49,568 nt of DNA from Candidatus Nomurabacteria bacterium. GTDB lineage: Bacteria; Patescibacteriota; Minisyncoccia; Phycocordibacterales; UBA9973. The stretch covers positions 1 to 49,568 of the forward strand of contig PMDZ01000004.1 of the NCBI GenBank assembly GCA_003155695.1. The letters run 5' to 3'. The position numbers were made by a program, and so were the translations under genes. The notes below the pieces were generated by a model. That model did no database searches. It was given only the letters and a program-made list of their open reading frames with translations, and had not been told where the DNA came from. Of the stretch, positions 15,558 through 24,371 are shown in pieces. Positions within the stretch are counted from its first letter, which is position 1. Every line of letters starts with the position of its first letter.

Positions 15558-16856
15558 TTATCTCGGCAAGTTCGAAGGCGGCTTTGCAATCTTCGATTCT
15601 ATGCGCTTGAAGCTTGGAGTTTCCGAAACCATTCCAGGGAAGTGATAAAGTGTCGCCAATTCTTCCGTGGAAAGGACAAAAAGCTGAGGTTTACCTGAAG
15701 GAAAGAAATTAGATATTAATGCTGGATATTTGAAAGCATATTGAATCGGTGGATGGAAAAATGTCCTTAATCGGTAAAAATCAAGCATACGTTTCTTTAG
15801 TTTGGTCAGGGCTAATCCTGTTGGGTCGGACCATGGAGCATCAAACTGAGTGGGACTAATACGATTTAATTCATTTGAGTATGGTTGAGCATATTGACGA
15901 AAGATAAGACGGGATGAGCGTCGAAAATTGTTAAATTGTTCAGCGGTAAAATACTTCTTTTCTGCCAAGGTCACAAGACGTATCCCCGTGTCGAAATGAA
16001 TTTGTCTTAAATTTGTAACCCACATTTTTAGAGACTCATCGAGAAAGCTTGGAGCTCGGATTTCCGTCGCATCTATACCTCCAACACCAGCTCCGGCATG
16101 AATTCTTGTATATGGCCTAAGAACTTCCTTGACATATTCTTCGGCGTAAGCGTCAAAATTAACATGCTTGCCGGCTTTATGACTATGATATTTCTTTAAG
16201 CTTTGCCTTATAATTATTTGAACCCACATTTGTTGCCCTTTGCCGAGTGACCCTAGATATTCTATCGTCGGAGTTAATGGGTCAACTTTATATTCTTCTT
16301 TCGTTCCACTTTTCAATTCCTCCATTTGCCTATAGGTTTTTATGGTTTGAACATCATTTTTCAACTTGGTAAATTCGCAACCCCACATATGCCAGTCGCC
16401 ATCTTTTGTATACTGGGGAACATTCCAGACGTAATCGTCCACTTCGACAACTTTGGCTTGCGGATACTGGGCATAAATTTGAGTCTCCACCAAGTCCCGG
16501 ATACGAGACGGCGTTCGCACATAGAAATGCACTCTACCCTCAATAGAAACCATTTCAAGGGAAAACCAGAGCCATGGAGCACCTATCATATATTCTTCCC
16601 AAAATCCTTTTAAACTTTTATGATAGAAAGCATTGGAAAAAATAAGTTCCATAGCTGCCGGGGTTTTTATCACATCGCGCGGAACTTGTATCTCGAGCAA
16701 AATCCATTTTATATTCATAATAAAACGTTCTTGCCTGTAGTGATGCCACAACTCAAAGGCAAGGTAGGACAAAGGAAGTGGCATAAGATAACCAATAGCT
16801 ACTATCAGTATTTGTATAAGATTAAAATGATGTGTGGAAAGGAAATCTTGTATCAT
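15558..16856 (-). CDS. Large membrane-anchored CPR protein (T4SS-ATPase-associated type)
   Basis: 432 aa with one N-terminal membrane helix (about 15-38) and a soluble domain. The C-terminal LSTEELATLYHFPGM and KPPSNLPR segments resemble the region preceding the nucleotide-binding domain of TraG/VirB4/HerA-like proteins, where an ATPase would normally follow. No Walker motifs are present and the next gene is mltG, so the ATPase partner, if any, is elsewhere. Function not established. Confidence 0.6.
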   Translation of the reverse strand: MIQDFLSTHHFNLIQILIVAIGYLMPLPLSYLAFELWHHYRQERFIMNIKWILLEIQVPRDVIKTPAAMELIFSNAFYHKSLKGFWEEYMIGAPWLWFSLEMVSIEGRVHFYVRTPSRIRDLVETQIYAQYPQAKVVEVDDYVWNVPQYTKDGDWHMWGCEFTKLKNDVQTIKTYRQMEELKSGTKEEYKVDPLTPTIEYLGSLGKGQQMWVQIIIRQSLKKYHSHKAGKHVNFDAYAEEYVKEVLRPYTRIHAGAGVGGIDATEIRAPSFLDESLKMWVTNLRQIHFDTGIRLVTLAEKKYFTAEQFNNFRRSSRLIFRQYAQPYSNELNRISPTQFDAPWSDPTGLALTKLKKRMLDFYRLRTFFHPPIQYAFKYPALISNFFPSGKPQLFVLSTEELATLYHFPGMVSETPSFKRIESKIAKPPSNLPR

Positions 16857-16862
16857 AAAATT

Positions 16863-16946
16863 TTATCTAGAAAGAGCTCCAATCAAAATGGCAACAATAA
16901 TAAGCCCGATTACTATCATAATAATATTAACTAATCCATTCTTCAC
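16863..16946 (-). CDS. Possible 27-residue membrane peptide
   Basis: A GTG-started frame encodes VKNGL, a hydrophobic helix rich in Ile and Val, and ends GALSR. A TGA-extended TATAAT lies seven bases before the GTG, the leaderless arrangement seen at other genes here, and the stop is six bases before the next gene. The short length keeps confidence low; the region could simply be the leader of 15558-16856. Confidence 0.4.
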   Translation of the reverse strand: MKNGLVNIIMIVIGLIIVAILIGALSR

Positions 16947-16953
16947 TCCGAAT

Positions 16954-16959
16954 ATTATA
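16954..16959 (-). promoter_or_regulatory. Extended -10 box upstream of 16946
   Basis: TGA-TATAAT on the minus strand lies just downstream of the terminator at 16977-16994. It is the likely promoter of the 16863-16946, 15558-16856 and mltG unit. Confidence 0.5.
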
Positions 16960-16976
16960 TCATATATAAAAGAAAA

Positions 16977-16994
16977 CCTCGACTATAGTCGAGG
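16977..16994 (-). terminator. Terminator of the sigma/HARE-HTH gene
   Basis: An 8-bp GC-rich stem (16977-16984 with 16987-16994) is followed on the minus strand by TTTTCTTTTAT, eight bases after the stop at 17002. Confidence 0.8.
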
Positions 16995-17001
16995 CATCCT
17001 T

Positions 17002-18033
17002 TTAAGCTATTGTGTACAATCCATTATTATTCTTTTTGAAATATTTGGAATTCTGCAGATTAACCAGAATAGTATTCTTTTTCAGATATCTTTCCTTCAT
17101 TACTTGGTCGATAATATCTTCTTTGGTCATCGGGCCATTCTTCTTTATAAGTTCTTTAATGACGTCACGAACTACTCCGGTCTTGTAACCCCATTCAGCC
17201 AAAGCATAAATACCACGGCCAACCAAAACAAACCTTGGGTCTTTAATAAGTTCATTGTGACAAGTTGCGACATGGCACTTTTTCCCGAAGGTGCTCGATA
17301 CGGCTTTGGCAACTTCTCTGAAATGCATCGGGCTGCCATGTTTGCGCATCATTAAAAATGCATAATCTTTGACCCCACGAGTCTTAATTGAAGAGGAAGT
17401 AGATTTTCCCCATTCGCCGAGTGGATTCTTGCTAATCTTTTTGGACATTGAAAGCCAGCGACGGGCAATTTCTTCATTCTTGTACTGTTCGGCCAGATTT
17501 TTGACATCATCAAGGAATCGAGCAATAAGTTCTCCTTCCGTGATTAACTCATCGTCGGAAAGACTCTCAAAAAGATTTTTTAACGATTTATGAATTTGTT
17601 CCGCTATTTCGGAATTCACACTCCAGCGGGCTTTGAAATGCTCATCTTCTTTGTGTTTGGTGAAAGCTTCTCCCAGACTCAGATACAGGTGTATGTGGTT
17701 CTGAGTTAATTTGTCTTTCGATAAGTGATTAAGTAGGTCTTGCTCTCCGATAATTGCTCCAAGAGTTTCTATCAATTTTTTTAATTCTTCGAAAACGGCT
17801 TTTTCATTCTTGAAAGATTCCGACTTGCGGATAAGAGCTAAGGCCGAATTTTCTATTTGGCGAACACGCTCACGAGTAATGCCATACTTCTGGCCTATCG
17901 CTTCCAAAGTTTTTCTTTGCGTATCGTCTGTCAGACCAAAACGATTCACGATAACTTCGTGAGCACGCGGTGGCAAACTTGAGAGAATACGTTTGGTAAC
18001 TTGTTTTGGTTTAAATGAAATTGTGTTAGCCAT
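17002..18033 (-). CDS. Sigma-70 region 4 / HARE-HTH fusion regulator
   Basis: 343 aa. The N-terminal about 75 residues match sigma-70 region 4 (VNRFGLTDDTQRKTLEAIGQ, then GITRERVRQIENSALA), which reads the -35 element. Regions 2 and 3 are absent. A helical middle leads to two winged-helix segments: HARE-HTH type at about 215-280 (GSPMHFREVAKAV, GRGIYALAEWG) and a second at about 285-340 (GPMTKEDIIDQVM). HARE-HTH also forms the delta subunit of Firmicutes RNA polymerase. It probably modulates transcription; it cannot be a full sigma factor. Confidence 0.8.
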   Translation of the reverse strand: MANTISFKPKQVTKRILSSLPPRAHEVIVNRFGLTDDTQRKTLEAIGQKYGITRERVRQIENSALALIRKSESFKNEKAVFEELKKLIETLGAIIGEQDLLNHLSKDKLTQNHIHLYLSLGEAFTKHKEDEHFKARWSVNSEIAEQIHKSLKNLFESLSDDELITEGELIARFLDDVKNLAEQYKNEEIARRWLSMSKKISKNPLGEWGKSTSSSIKTRGVKDYAFLMMRKHGSPMHFREVAKAVSSTFGKKCHVATCHNELIKDPRFVLVGRGIYALAEWGYKTGVVRDVIKELIKKNGPMTKEDIIDQVMKERYLKKNTILVNLQNSKYFKKNNNGLYTIA

Positions 18034-18073
18034 TTTGATTTAAAAATTTAACTTAATTAGTTATTGTTTAACC

Positions 18074-18102
18074 ATAATATCATTACTATTAAATAAAGTC
18101 AA
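18074..18102 (-). promoter_or_regulatory. Promoter of the sigma/HARE-HTH gene
   Basis: TTGACT (18097-18102), 17 bases, TATTAT (18074-18079) on the minus strand. This predicts a leader of about 35 nt before the ATG at 18033. Confidence 0.6.
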
Positions 18103-18138
18103 CTGATTTTCTAACTTCTTCAAAAATCCCTATAAACA

Positions 18139-19947
18139 CTACTTTTTCAAGGCTGTATTTCTTTTTGCCCTATCCATTTCTGCCAATAACTTTTTCCTTA
18201 AACGAACACTTTTTGGAGTTATTTCAAGATACTCATCTTCAGCCATTATCTCAAGACCTCTCTCTATAGATAACCGATATGATGGTTTAACATTTATAGC
18301 TTCATCTGTTCCGCTTGAACGCATGTTTGAAAGTTGTTTCCCTTTGGTCGGATTAACTGCCAACTCGTCTCCCTTCGTGACATTGCCAATGACCATACCT
18401 TCATAAACTTCATCTCCATGCTCTACATATAATACTCCTCTTTCCTGAAGTGTCCAGAGCGAAAATGCCACAACTTTTCCGTTCACCATTGAGGTCATAG
18501 AGCCGACATCACGTTTCTTTATGTCTCCGGCATAATCTTTGAAACCGATAAATCGCGAAGCTAGTATTCCTTCACCTCTGGTATCAACCACAAACTGCCC
18601 ACGATACCCGAGTAATCCTCGCGTCGGTATTTCTATCAGCATCCGAACGATTCCTTCCTTTTCATGCATGCTTGTAATTATCCCACGTCGCGAAGTTAAC
18701 TTTTCTATTACCGAACCTGAATACTCGGAGTGAACATCAATCGTTGCCTCTTCATATGGTTCCAATTTTTTACAATTCTCTTCTTTTATAATTACATGAG
18801 GTTGAGACACTTGGAGTTCGTATCCTTCACGACGCATATTTTCAAGTAGAACGGCAATGTGCAATTCGCCTCGTCCATAAACAAGAAACCCTTCCTGAAT
18901 TTCTTCTTCATCCGGAGCGTCGAAATTGATACGAAGTCCAACGTTCATTTCCAATTCTTTTTCCAGTCTTTCTCTTATCTGACGGCTTGTTACATATTTT
19001 CCTTCACGCCCGGCAAACGGCGAATCGTTGACCAGAAAATTCAAAGATATCGTCGGTTCGTCTATATCAATGGAAGGAAGTGGTGCCGTATTAATGTCAT
19101 CACAAATAGTTTCTCCGATATAGACGTCGGGAATTCCGGCAATGATTGCGATATCACCAGTATTTAATTCATTTACTTCCTTCCTGTTTATGCCTTCAAA
19201 TGTAAACATTTTGGTTATTTTGGCCGAACGAGAAATACCATTTGCGTTTTTAACAATTATTTGAGAGCTTGGTTTTATTGACCCGGAATAGGCTCGGACA
19301 ATAGCCAAACGCCCGAGGAAATTATCGTAACCAAGATTAAAAACTTGAGCCCGAAACGGCTTATCTTTATCCACCGAGGCTTCTTTAACTTCGGAAAGGA
19401 TTAAATCAAACAATGGAGTCAAATCTTTTGATTCGTCTTCCAAATTTAATTTGGCTATTCCTTGCTTGCTGATGGCATACAAGAATTTGAAATCAATTTG
19501 TTCTTGCGTTGCCCCAAGTTCCAGGAAAAGTTCGAGTATCTCGTCATGAACACGAGCCGGGTTAGCTGCCGGTTTATCAATTTTATTTATAATCACAATC
19601 GGCTTGAGTCCAAGTTCAAGAGACTTTTTTAAAACGAAGCGAGTCTGGGGCATTGGGCCTTCTTGAGCATCTACCAACAGAAGAACTGAATCAATAGCTC
19701 GGAGAACCCGCTCAACCTCGGAACCGAAATCCGCATGGCCCGGAGTGTCCACAATATTTATTTTCGTCCCTTTATATATAACCGAAGTGTTCTTGGAATA
19801 TATAGTAATACCACGCTCAAGTTCAATGGCGTTTGAATCCATCGTAACTCCTTCTTCCACCATCCCGCACTGCTTCATCATCTGGTCGGTCAGAGTTGTT
19901 TTCCCGTGGTCCACGTGGGCAATAATTGCAATGTTCCTTATTTCCAT
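18139..19947 (-). CDS. typA: Translational GTPase TypA/BipA
   Basis: 602 aa EF-G-like ribosome-associated GTPase involved in 50S assembly and stress adaptation. G1 AHVDHGKTTLTDQM near residue 10, G3 DTPGHADFG, G4 NKIDKP, then domain 2, the EF-G-like domains and the TypA C-terminal domain (GLLGYRGQFVVDTRGEG). Length is normal. ATG at 19947 starts just before RNIAIIAHVDHGKT; a longer frame adds nine non-conserved residues. Confidence 0.97.
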   Translation of the reverse strand: MEIRNIAIIAHVDHGKTTLTDQMMKQCGMVEEGVTMDSNAIELERGITIYSKNTSVIYKGTKINIVDTPGHADFGSEVERVLRAIDSVLLLVDAQEGPMPQTRFVLKKSLELGLKPIVIINKIDKPAANPARVHDEILELFLELGATQEQIDFKFLYAISKQGIAKLNLEDESKDLTPLFDLILSEVKEASVDKDKPFRAQVFNLGYDNFLGRLAIVRAYSGSIKPSSQIIVKNANGISRSAKITKMFTFEGINRKEVNELNTGDIAIIAGIPDVYIGETICDDINTAPLPSIDIDEPTISLNFLVNDSPFAGREGKYVTSRQIRERLEKELEMNVGLRINFDAPDEEEIQEGFLVYGRGELHIAVLLENMRREGYELQVSQPHVIIKEENCKKLEPYEEATIDVHSEYSGSVIEKLTSRRGIITSMHEKEGIVRMLIEIPTRGLLGYRGQFVVDTRGEGILASRFIGFKDYAGDIKKRDVGSMTSMVNGKVVAFSLWTLQERGVLYVEHGDEVYEGMVIGNVTKGDELAVNPTKGKQLSNMRSSGTDEAINVKPSYRLSIERGLEIMAEDEYLEITPKSVRLRKKLLAEMDRAKRNTALKK

Positions 19948-20023
19948 AAAATAAAATCGCCAAGAGGCGCTCAAATATATTGGTAATATATCATAGATTT
20001 TGTAAAAAGTAAAACAAAAAATT

Positions 20024-20045
20024 GGAGTGCATATACATACACTCC
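20024..20045 (-). terminator. Terminator of the small cysteine-rich gene
   Basis: A 6-bp GGAGTG/CACTCC stem (20024-20029 with 20040-20045) is followed by AATTTTTTGTTTT on the minus strand, three bases after the stop at 20049. Confidence 0.65.
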
Positions 20046-20048
20046 TTT

Positions 20049-20237
20049 TTAATTATACGACTTTTTCTTTTTGATGTCTTCACACATATTCATGTTTGTG
20101 TTATTGACTGGAATTTTGCTTGGGTCAATTTCTCTTTTTTCCCCCTCCAAAATGCATAAATCTCTACATTTACCATTTAATGACAGATTATGACATTCAA
20201 GAGAATTCTTTTCTTTTCCGCACTGTCCTTTTGGCAT
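20049..20237 (-). CDS. Small cysteine-rich protein, unknown
   Basis: 62 aa, hydrophilic, with six cysteines (CGK, ECH, GKCRDLC, MCED) that could bind a metal. No signal peptide or membrane helix. It is not recognised. The hairpin and T-run immediately after its stop support a real transcription unit between rseP and typA. Confidence 0.5.
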   Translation of the reverse strand: MPKGQCGKEKNSLECHNLSLNGKCRDLCILEGEKREIDPSKIPVNNTNMNMCEDIKKKKSYN

Positions 20238-20308
20238 ATCATTAGGTATTAATTAACAATTTACACTCTTATTTTTAGATTATAATTTATATAGAATATT
20301 GTCAAACA

Positions 20309-20331
20309 AAAAATCCCCACATGGGATTTTT
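20309..20331 (-). terminator. Terminator of rseP
   Basis: A 9-bp stem (20309-20317 with 20323-20331) overlaps the rseP stop and is followed by TTTTTTG on the minus strand. Confidence 0.75.
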
Positions 20332-21574
20332 ACAGCAATTTCACTATATCATGGTAAGTGATGAACACCATTAGAATCATCAGCAAGCCGAAGCCAATCA
20401 TATTTACCGTATTGGCAATTTGCGGTTTGATGCGAGAACCTTTAATTTTCTCTATTAATAAAAATAGAAGTCGTCCCCCATCAAGCGCCGGGAATGGAAT
20501 AAGATTTATGACCGCAAGATTTATGGAGATAAATGCTGTAAAAGACAATAAATAAATAAATCCGAATTTCGCCGCATCGCCGACAACTCCGACAATTCCA
20601 ACCGGGCCAGTCAAAGTGGATAAATCGGCATGACCTAAAAACGCATCATGAATTAAATTATAGAATCCGACAACTGTCCCGACTGTTACATCCCAAGTTA
20701 ATTTTAATCCTTCCCAGATAGCTTTGTGGATTGGAAGTTTTAATCTCCCGATTATATCCATCGATATTCCTATCATCGCTGTATCGCTTCCTTTACTTTT
20801 CTCCGGAGTAACACTCAATTGCATCGGCTCTTTCCCGCGAACAATTCCGACTGTTATATTTTCACCATTGTGAGCTTTGACAAAAGTTTGAACATTCTCT
20901 GTTCCCAAATTTGAAGACAAAAGTTTGGTCGAATCTGTCCCCGTTTCAAGTGATATTATTTTATCTCCCGTTTTAAGACCGGCAATTTCAGCCGGAGATT
21001 TGGGTAAGACACTCGTAATAGTCAGAGTTTGATTTTCTATGACCGCCCCCTTCGGCACAGCCTCGACCGAAGTCGGAAGCCCGGATATAAAACCTATAGA
21101 TAGAAGTAGCCAGGCCACGAGGAAATTCATGGCAATACCGGCAAAAAGAACCAGTGCTTGAATATACTTTGGTTTGTTGGCAAAGCTCCTGCTTTTATTT
21201 TCGATTTTTTCTTCTCTAATATCTTCTTTAATAGTTTCTGTTTCGGTAATGGTCACTTCGCCAGATGGCGAAATTGTTTCTTTGATTGATTCTTCTATGA
21301 GTGTTTCTTTTATGATAGTCTTATCCTTTTCAGTTTCTACATTTCCATTATCTTCCGTTTCCCCGTTTTCTCCATAAATTTTGACATATCCACCGAGTGG
21401 CAATAGATTGAAATTGTAAGTCGTTTCCCCTATTTTTTTTCCGAAAAGTTTTGGCGGAAAGCCGAATGAGAATTCATCTACTCTTATCCCCGACTTCTTG
21501 GCCACAATAAAATGCCCAAATTCATGGGACACAACAAGCACAAGCAAAATGATAACGAAAATCAAAATACTCAT
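20330..21574 (-). CDS. rseP: Site-2 intramembrane metalloprotease RseP
   Basis: 414 aa M50 protease that cuts membrane-anchored regulators or remnant signal peptides. Zinc site HEFGH at residues 17-21, LPLGGYVKIYGENGE near 60, one PDZ domain (about 180-260) and the second zinc motif LIPFPALDGGRLLF near 360, with four membrane segments. An acidic, Thr/Glu-rich insert (about 75-125) precedes the second helix. A TGT-extended TATGAT six bases before ATG predicts a leaderless mRNA. Confidence 0.94.
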   Translation of the reverse strand: MSILIFVIILLVLVVSHEFGHFIVAKKSGIRVDEFSFGFPPKLFGKKIGETTYNFNLLPLGGYVKIYGENGETEDNGNVETEKDKTIIKETLIEESIKETISPSGEVTITETETIKEDIREEKIENKSRSFANKPKYIQALVLFAGIAMNFLVAWLLLSIGFISGLPTSVEAVPKGAVIENQTLTITSVLPKSPAEIAGLKTGDKIISLETGTDSTKLLSSNLGTENVQTFVKAHNGENITVGIVRGKEPMQLSVTPEKSKGSDTAMIGISMDIIGRLKLPIHKAIWEGLKLTWDVTVGTVVGFYNLIHDAFLGHADLSTLTGPVGIVGVVGDAAKFGFIYLLSFTAFISINLAVINLIPFPALDGGRLLFLLIEKIKGSRIKPQIANTVNMIGFGLLMILMVFITYHDIVKLL

Positions 21575-21580
21575 TAGAGT

Positions 21581-21586
21581 ATCATA
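21581..21586 (-). promoter_or_regulatory. Extended -10 box of rseP
   Basis: TGT-TATGAT on the minus strand, six bases (ACTCTA), then ATG at 21574. Confidence 0.55.
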
Positions 21587-21618
21587 ACATATTTAGGTTT
21601 AAAATTACTAATAAAAAA

Positions 21619-21646
21619 TCCTCATTGAAGAATTAACCAATGAGGA
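21619..21646 (-). terminator. Terminator of the 520-residue membrane protein gene
   Basis: A 9-bp stem (21619-21627 with 21638-21646) is followed by TTTTTTATTAG on the minus strand, about 30 bases after the stop at 21676. Confidence 0.8.
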
Positions 21647-21675
21647 CTTTAATAATACTGCGGTGCTAAGTTTTA

Positions 21676-23238
21676 TCATCTAGCATAAGGTCTACAAACT
21701 TTTGCTTTAACATACCAGAAAGCTACTGTAAATCTATGAATAACACTCGACGGTTTTGGCATAAATTTAACATCAACTTTCTCCGGTAGTTTGTTAATGT
21801 CAAAACTTTCAATTAACCACTGTTTGCGTTTTTGTTCACGTTTTTCTTGAACAGTTTTAATGCTCGGTAATTTTACTTTTTTTGTTTTAGGTATCTTTGC
21901 AATTACTTTTTTTAATAATGGCAATAGACATTTATACGCCAGATACAAAGACCGAATAAGCAAACCACTAGCTAATATTCCAACTATAAACGGGAAAATA
22001 CTTTTGGAAACATGGATAGTTGCTTTCCCCACCGTAGTCCATGGAACTTGTGTTATGAGAAAAGATAAGATGGCAATAATTGTCAGAATAGAGGTTATCC
22101 ACCCGGCAACATTTTTGCCTCTTTCCGTTTCTTTTTTTGCTTCCCCATAACTATAGTTCAATCTCCATTTTTGTTCCCATTCTTCTCCTTTTTTCGCTGT
22201 CGATATCGTAACTATCATCGAATGAGCTATTATAAGTGACAGGAAAAACAAACCAACAGTAGCAAAAAAGCTAAGAACTATATGAGGGTAAAGCTTAGCC
22301 CAAAACGCATATACAGCCCAACCGTAAAGTAAGAACATAAAAAAGTAATAAATCAGACCAAAAAATGTAACTGGAATATGAATTCTTTTTTTGCCGATAG
22401 CGAGTGTTTTGTAATCATAAGCATCGTCTTCAGAAATTTTTCCTAAATACCCAGTCCAATTATCGAGGTCAAATACTCTTTTATATCCTTCACGAGGATA
22501 CAGAAAAAGAAAATCGATTAATAATTTTCTGTAATTTGGAAAGAAATATACTGGTTGGGTACCAGCCAAGAAGAATAGTAACCTGGGAACAGGAATTATA
22601 ACTGCTAAAAATATTGAGCAGATAATTCTTGGAATTAACACTAATAACCATAGAATTGGTTTGATTGTGAATGCCGGTATTCTACGTTTCTTATATTCAC
22701 ATTCGTCGATAGGTTCTAATTCGTACCAGCCGTTAACCCAACGATGAATTGCTTTTTGAAATTTTGTTTTTGGTTCCGGCGCAAATAATTGCTCCGGAAC
22801 ATCTACAACAACTTCAGCATAGCAAAGCTGATAAGGCAATTTGTTTTCTTCGATTGAACTGAAATATAACTCCTGATCATAACGAACACGGCTTTTTTTA
22901 AGAAAAAATTCCCGACAATATTTATCAACTTCTTTTAATAAGATAAAGATAAGATAATGAATTCCCGGTTTATTCAGTTGCAAATACTGAATCGGTTCAA
23001 GTTCAAAAAGTGTCCTTTTTGAATATAAACTATAACTGCAACGCTCACCATTATTTTCGGTGAAAGGATCGGTTGCTACATCTATTACTAAGATGTGAGT
23101 AGGTTTTGAATCAACAATTGATTTATCAAAACCGATTTGGAACGGAATCGTGGCATCATCAAGTTCATGTTTACCACCATTCAAAACAATCTTCATTACA
23201 GATTGTTCTTTTAAGATACTCCTTGCTAAATCTTCCAT
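21676..23238 (-). CDS. Multi-pass membrane protein, unknown
   Basis: 520 aa. The N-terminal about 190 residues are soluble and partly beta-like; then come about seven hydrophobic segments (for example ILWLLVLIPRIICSIFLAVI near 200, FFGLIYYFFMFLLYGWAVYAF near 295, and three more to about 425). A basic C-terminal tail follows (KIPKTKKVKLP). No motif I know is visible. It is monocistronic, with its own terminator and a leader of about 40 nt containing AT-rich promoter-like sequence. Confidence 0.65.
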   Translation of the reverse strand: MEDLARSILKEQSVMKIVLNGGKHELDDATIPFQIGFDKSIVDSKPTHILVIDVATDPFTENNGERCSYSLYSKRTLFELEPIQYLQLNKPGIHYLIFILLKEVDKYCREFFLKKSRVRYDQELYFSSIEENKLPYQLCYAEVVVDVPEQLFAPEPKTKFQKAIHRWVNGWYELEPIDECEYKKRRIPAFTIKPILWLLVLIPRIICSIFLAVIIPVPRLLFFLAGTQPVYFFPNYRKLLIDFLFLYPREGYKRVFDLDNWTGYLGKISEDDAYDYKTLAIGKKRIHIPVTFFGLIYYFFMFLLYGWAVYAFWAKLYPHIVLSFFATVGLFFLSLIIAHSMIVTISTAKKGEEWEQKWRLNYSYGEAKKETERGKNVAGWITSILTIIAILSFLITQVPWTTVGKATIHVSKSIFPFIVGILASGLLIRSLYLAYKCLLPLLKKVIAKIPKTKKVKLPSIKTVQEKREQKRKQWLIESFDINKLPEKVDVKFMPKPSSVIHRFTVAFWYVKAKVCRPYAR

Positions 23239-23337
23239 TTTTTAATTATTAATGAGCAAAATAAATACTATTATTTATATTATTCTAAACTATTTTTTTC
23301 TTTACATTACAACTTATAACACAATTTGTCAACAAAA

Positions 23338-23363
23338 AAAGTTACCGCTTTGGCGATAACTTT
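23338..23363 (-). terminator. Terminator of the small gene at 23370
   Basis: An 11-bp stem with one mismatch (23338-23348 with 23353-23363) is followed by TTTTGTTGAC on the minus strand, seven bases after the stop. Confidence 0.75.
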
Positions 23364-23369
23364 ATTTTT

Positions 23370-23561
23370 CTACTTTCTCGCTTTTTTTAAATTTTTTAAA
23401 AAAGCAAAGATTCCTTTGTATGACTTCCCTTTATGGGATTGTTTGCCTTCGAATGCAGGACAACAATTGTAAGTCGACAACTGATAGGGTGATGCAGCCG
23501 GATTATCTCTTTCAAAATTCGGCAATATTTCTCTAATAAAACCAAAATCATCATTTTCCAT
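23370..23561 (-). CDS. Small protein, unknown
   Basis: 63 aa: an acidic N-terminus (MENDDFGFIREILPNFERDN), a Cys-Cys pair in the middle and a basic C-terminal tail. Not recognised. A terminator follows directly and the barrel-like gene starts 24 bases upstream, so both probably share one transcript. Confidence 0.45.
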   Translation of the reverse strand: MENDDFGFIREILPNFERDNPAASPYQLSTYNCCPAFEGKQSHKGKSYKGIFAFLKNLKKARK

Positions 23562-23585
23562 ATTTTGTTTTAATAAAAAATTTTT

Positions 23586-24152
23586 TTACTTAAAGTGAGA
23601 ACGAAGTGATAAATTGCCGGAGAAATTATAAACAAGCTGAATCTCAACAAACATATCGATTTTAACGTATTTTCCAATTCTACTGAAATCTTCGATTTTC
23701 CTGAAATAAGTTTTTGCTGTATAACATCCAACTCCAAAATCAACATAGAGCCTGTTACAAAATCTATAACTGGGCTCAGCTTTGTTTAAACAAAATCTGT
23801 GTCCAACTAATATCATCCAGGAATCTGATTCTTTGTCCCTTGATTTACTTTCATAAAAGCCTTTCCAGTGATAAACATTTTTTACCGAACATCCTGCAGA
23901 CAGATAACTCAATCCATCATCTAAATATTCAATACCGGTATGAGTATTGAAATAATATGTTCCGGCGATAGGATAAGTGGTAAAATTTAATGTTGGCCAC
24001 CAAGCTGCGCTTAGTGATAATCTCCAATATTGAATTTCTACTCCAACTAGTCCTTTCATCGGAGTATAACCTGCATGTACGTCAGCAATAATTTGAGCAC
24101 TCAAAGTTGTTGCCGGAATAAAAAATAAAAGAAAAAACAGAATCTTTTTCAT
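23586..24152 (-). CDS. Secreted beta-rich protein resembling an outer-membrane barrel
   Basis: 188 aa. A clear signal peptide (MKKILFFLLFFIPATTLSAQ) of the Ser-Ala-Gln type common in Bacteroidota is followed by alternating polar and aromatic strands (GVEIQYWRLSLSAAWW, YVDFGVGCYTAKTYF, FVEIQLVYNFSGNLSLRSHF) like a small eight-strand barrel. CPR cells are thought to lack a classical outer membrane, so the protein may have been acquired or have another role. Promoter TTGTTT-17-TATAAT and an AGGAAAT ribosome site precede it. Confidence 0.55.
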   Translation of the reverse strand: MKKILFFLLFFIPATTLSAQIIADVHAGYTPMKGLVGVEIQYWRLSLSAAWWPTLNFTTYPIAGTYYFNTHTGIEYLDDGLSYLSAGCSVKNVYHWKGFYESKSRDKESDSWMILVGHRFCLNKAEPSYRFCNRLYVDFGVGCYTAKTYFRKIEDFSRIGKYVKIDMFVEIQLVYNFSGNLSLRSHFK

Positions 24153-24246
24153 TATTTCCTAGTATTTAGTTAGACATTCAATTTATTTTTGAGAATATAT
24201 TTTAATGAGCGAAATGCTCTACTTTTATGGAGTCATTCTTGCTTAT

Positions 24247-24275
24247 ATTATAGCTCACAATGTTTTTACAAACAA
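24247..24275 (-). promoter_or_regulatory. Promoter of the barrel-like gene
   Basis: TTGTTT (24270-24275), 17 bases, TATAAT (24247-24252) on the minus strand, giving a leader of about 85 nt before 24152. The rest of the 24153-24371 gap is AT-rich and shows no gene. Confidence 0.55.
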
Positions 24276-24371
24276 AAAACATATGGGTTTGCTCACGTGT
24301 TTAAACTTTTGTCAAATATTGATTCATTATTTCGTTTATTAAGGAAAAAACTACTCTATGATATAGAAAAC

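Noticed and set aside
13056-16056. Shared GAAAGCTTGGAGCT strings in mnmA and the 432-residue protein gene
   Set aside because: The matches are only 13-14 nt, centred on a palindromic AGCT, and lie in conserved coding segments of different frames; chance is the simplest explanation.
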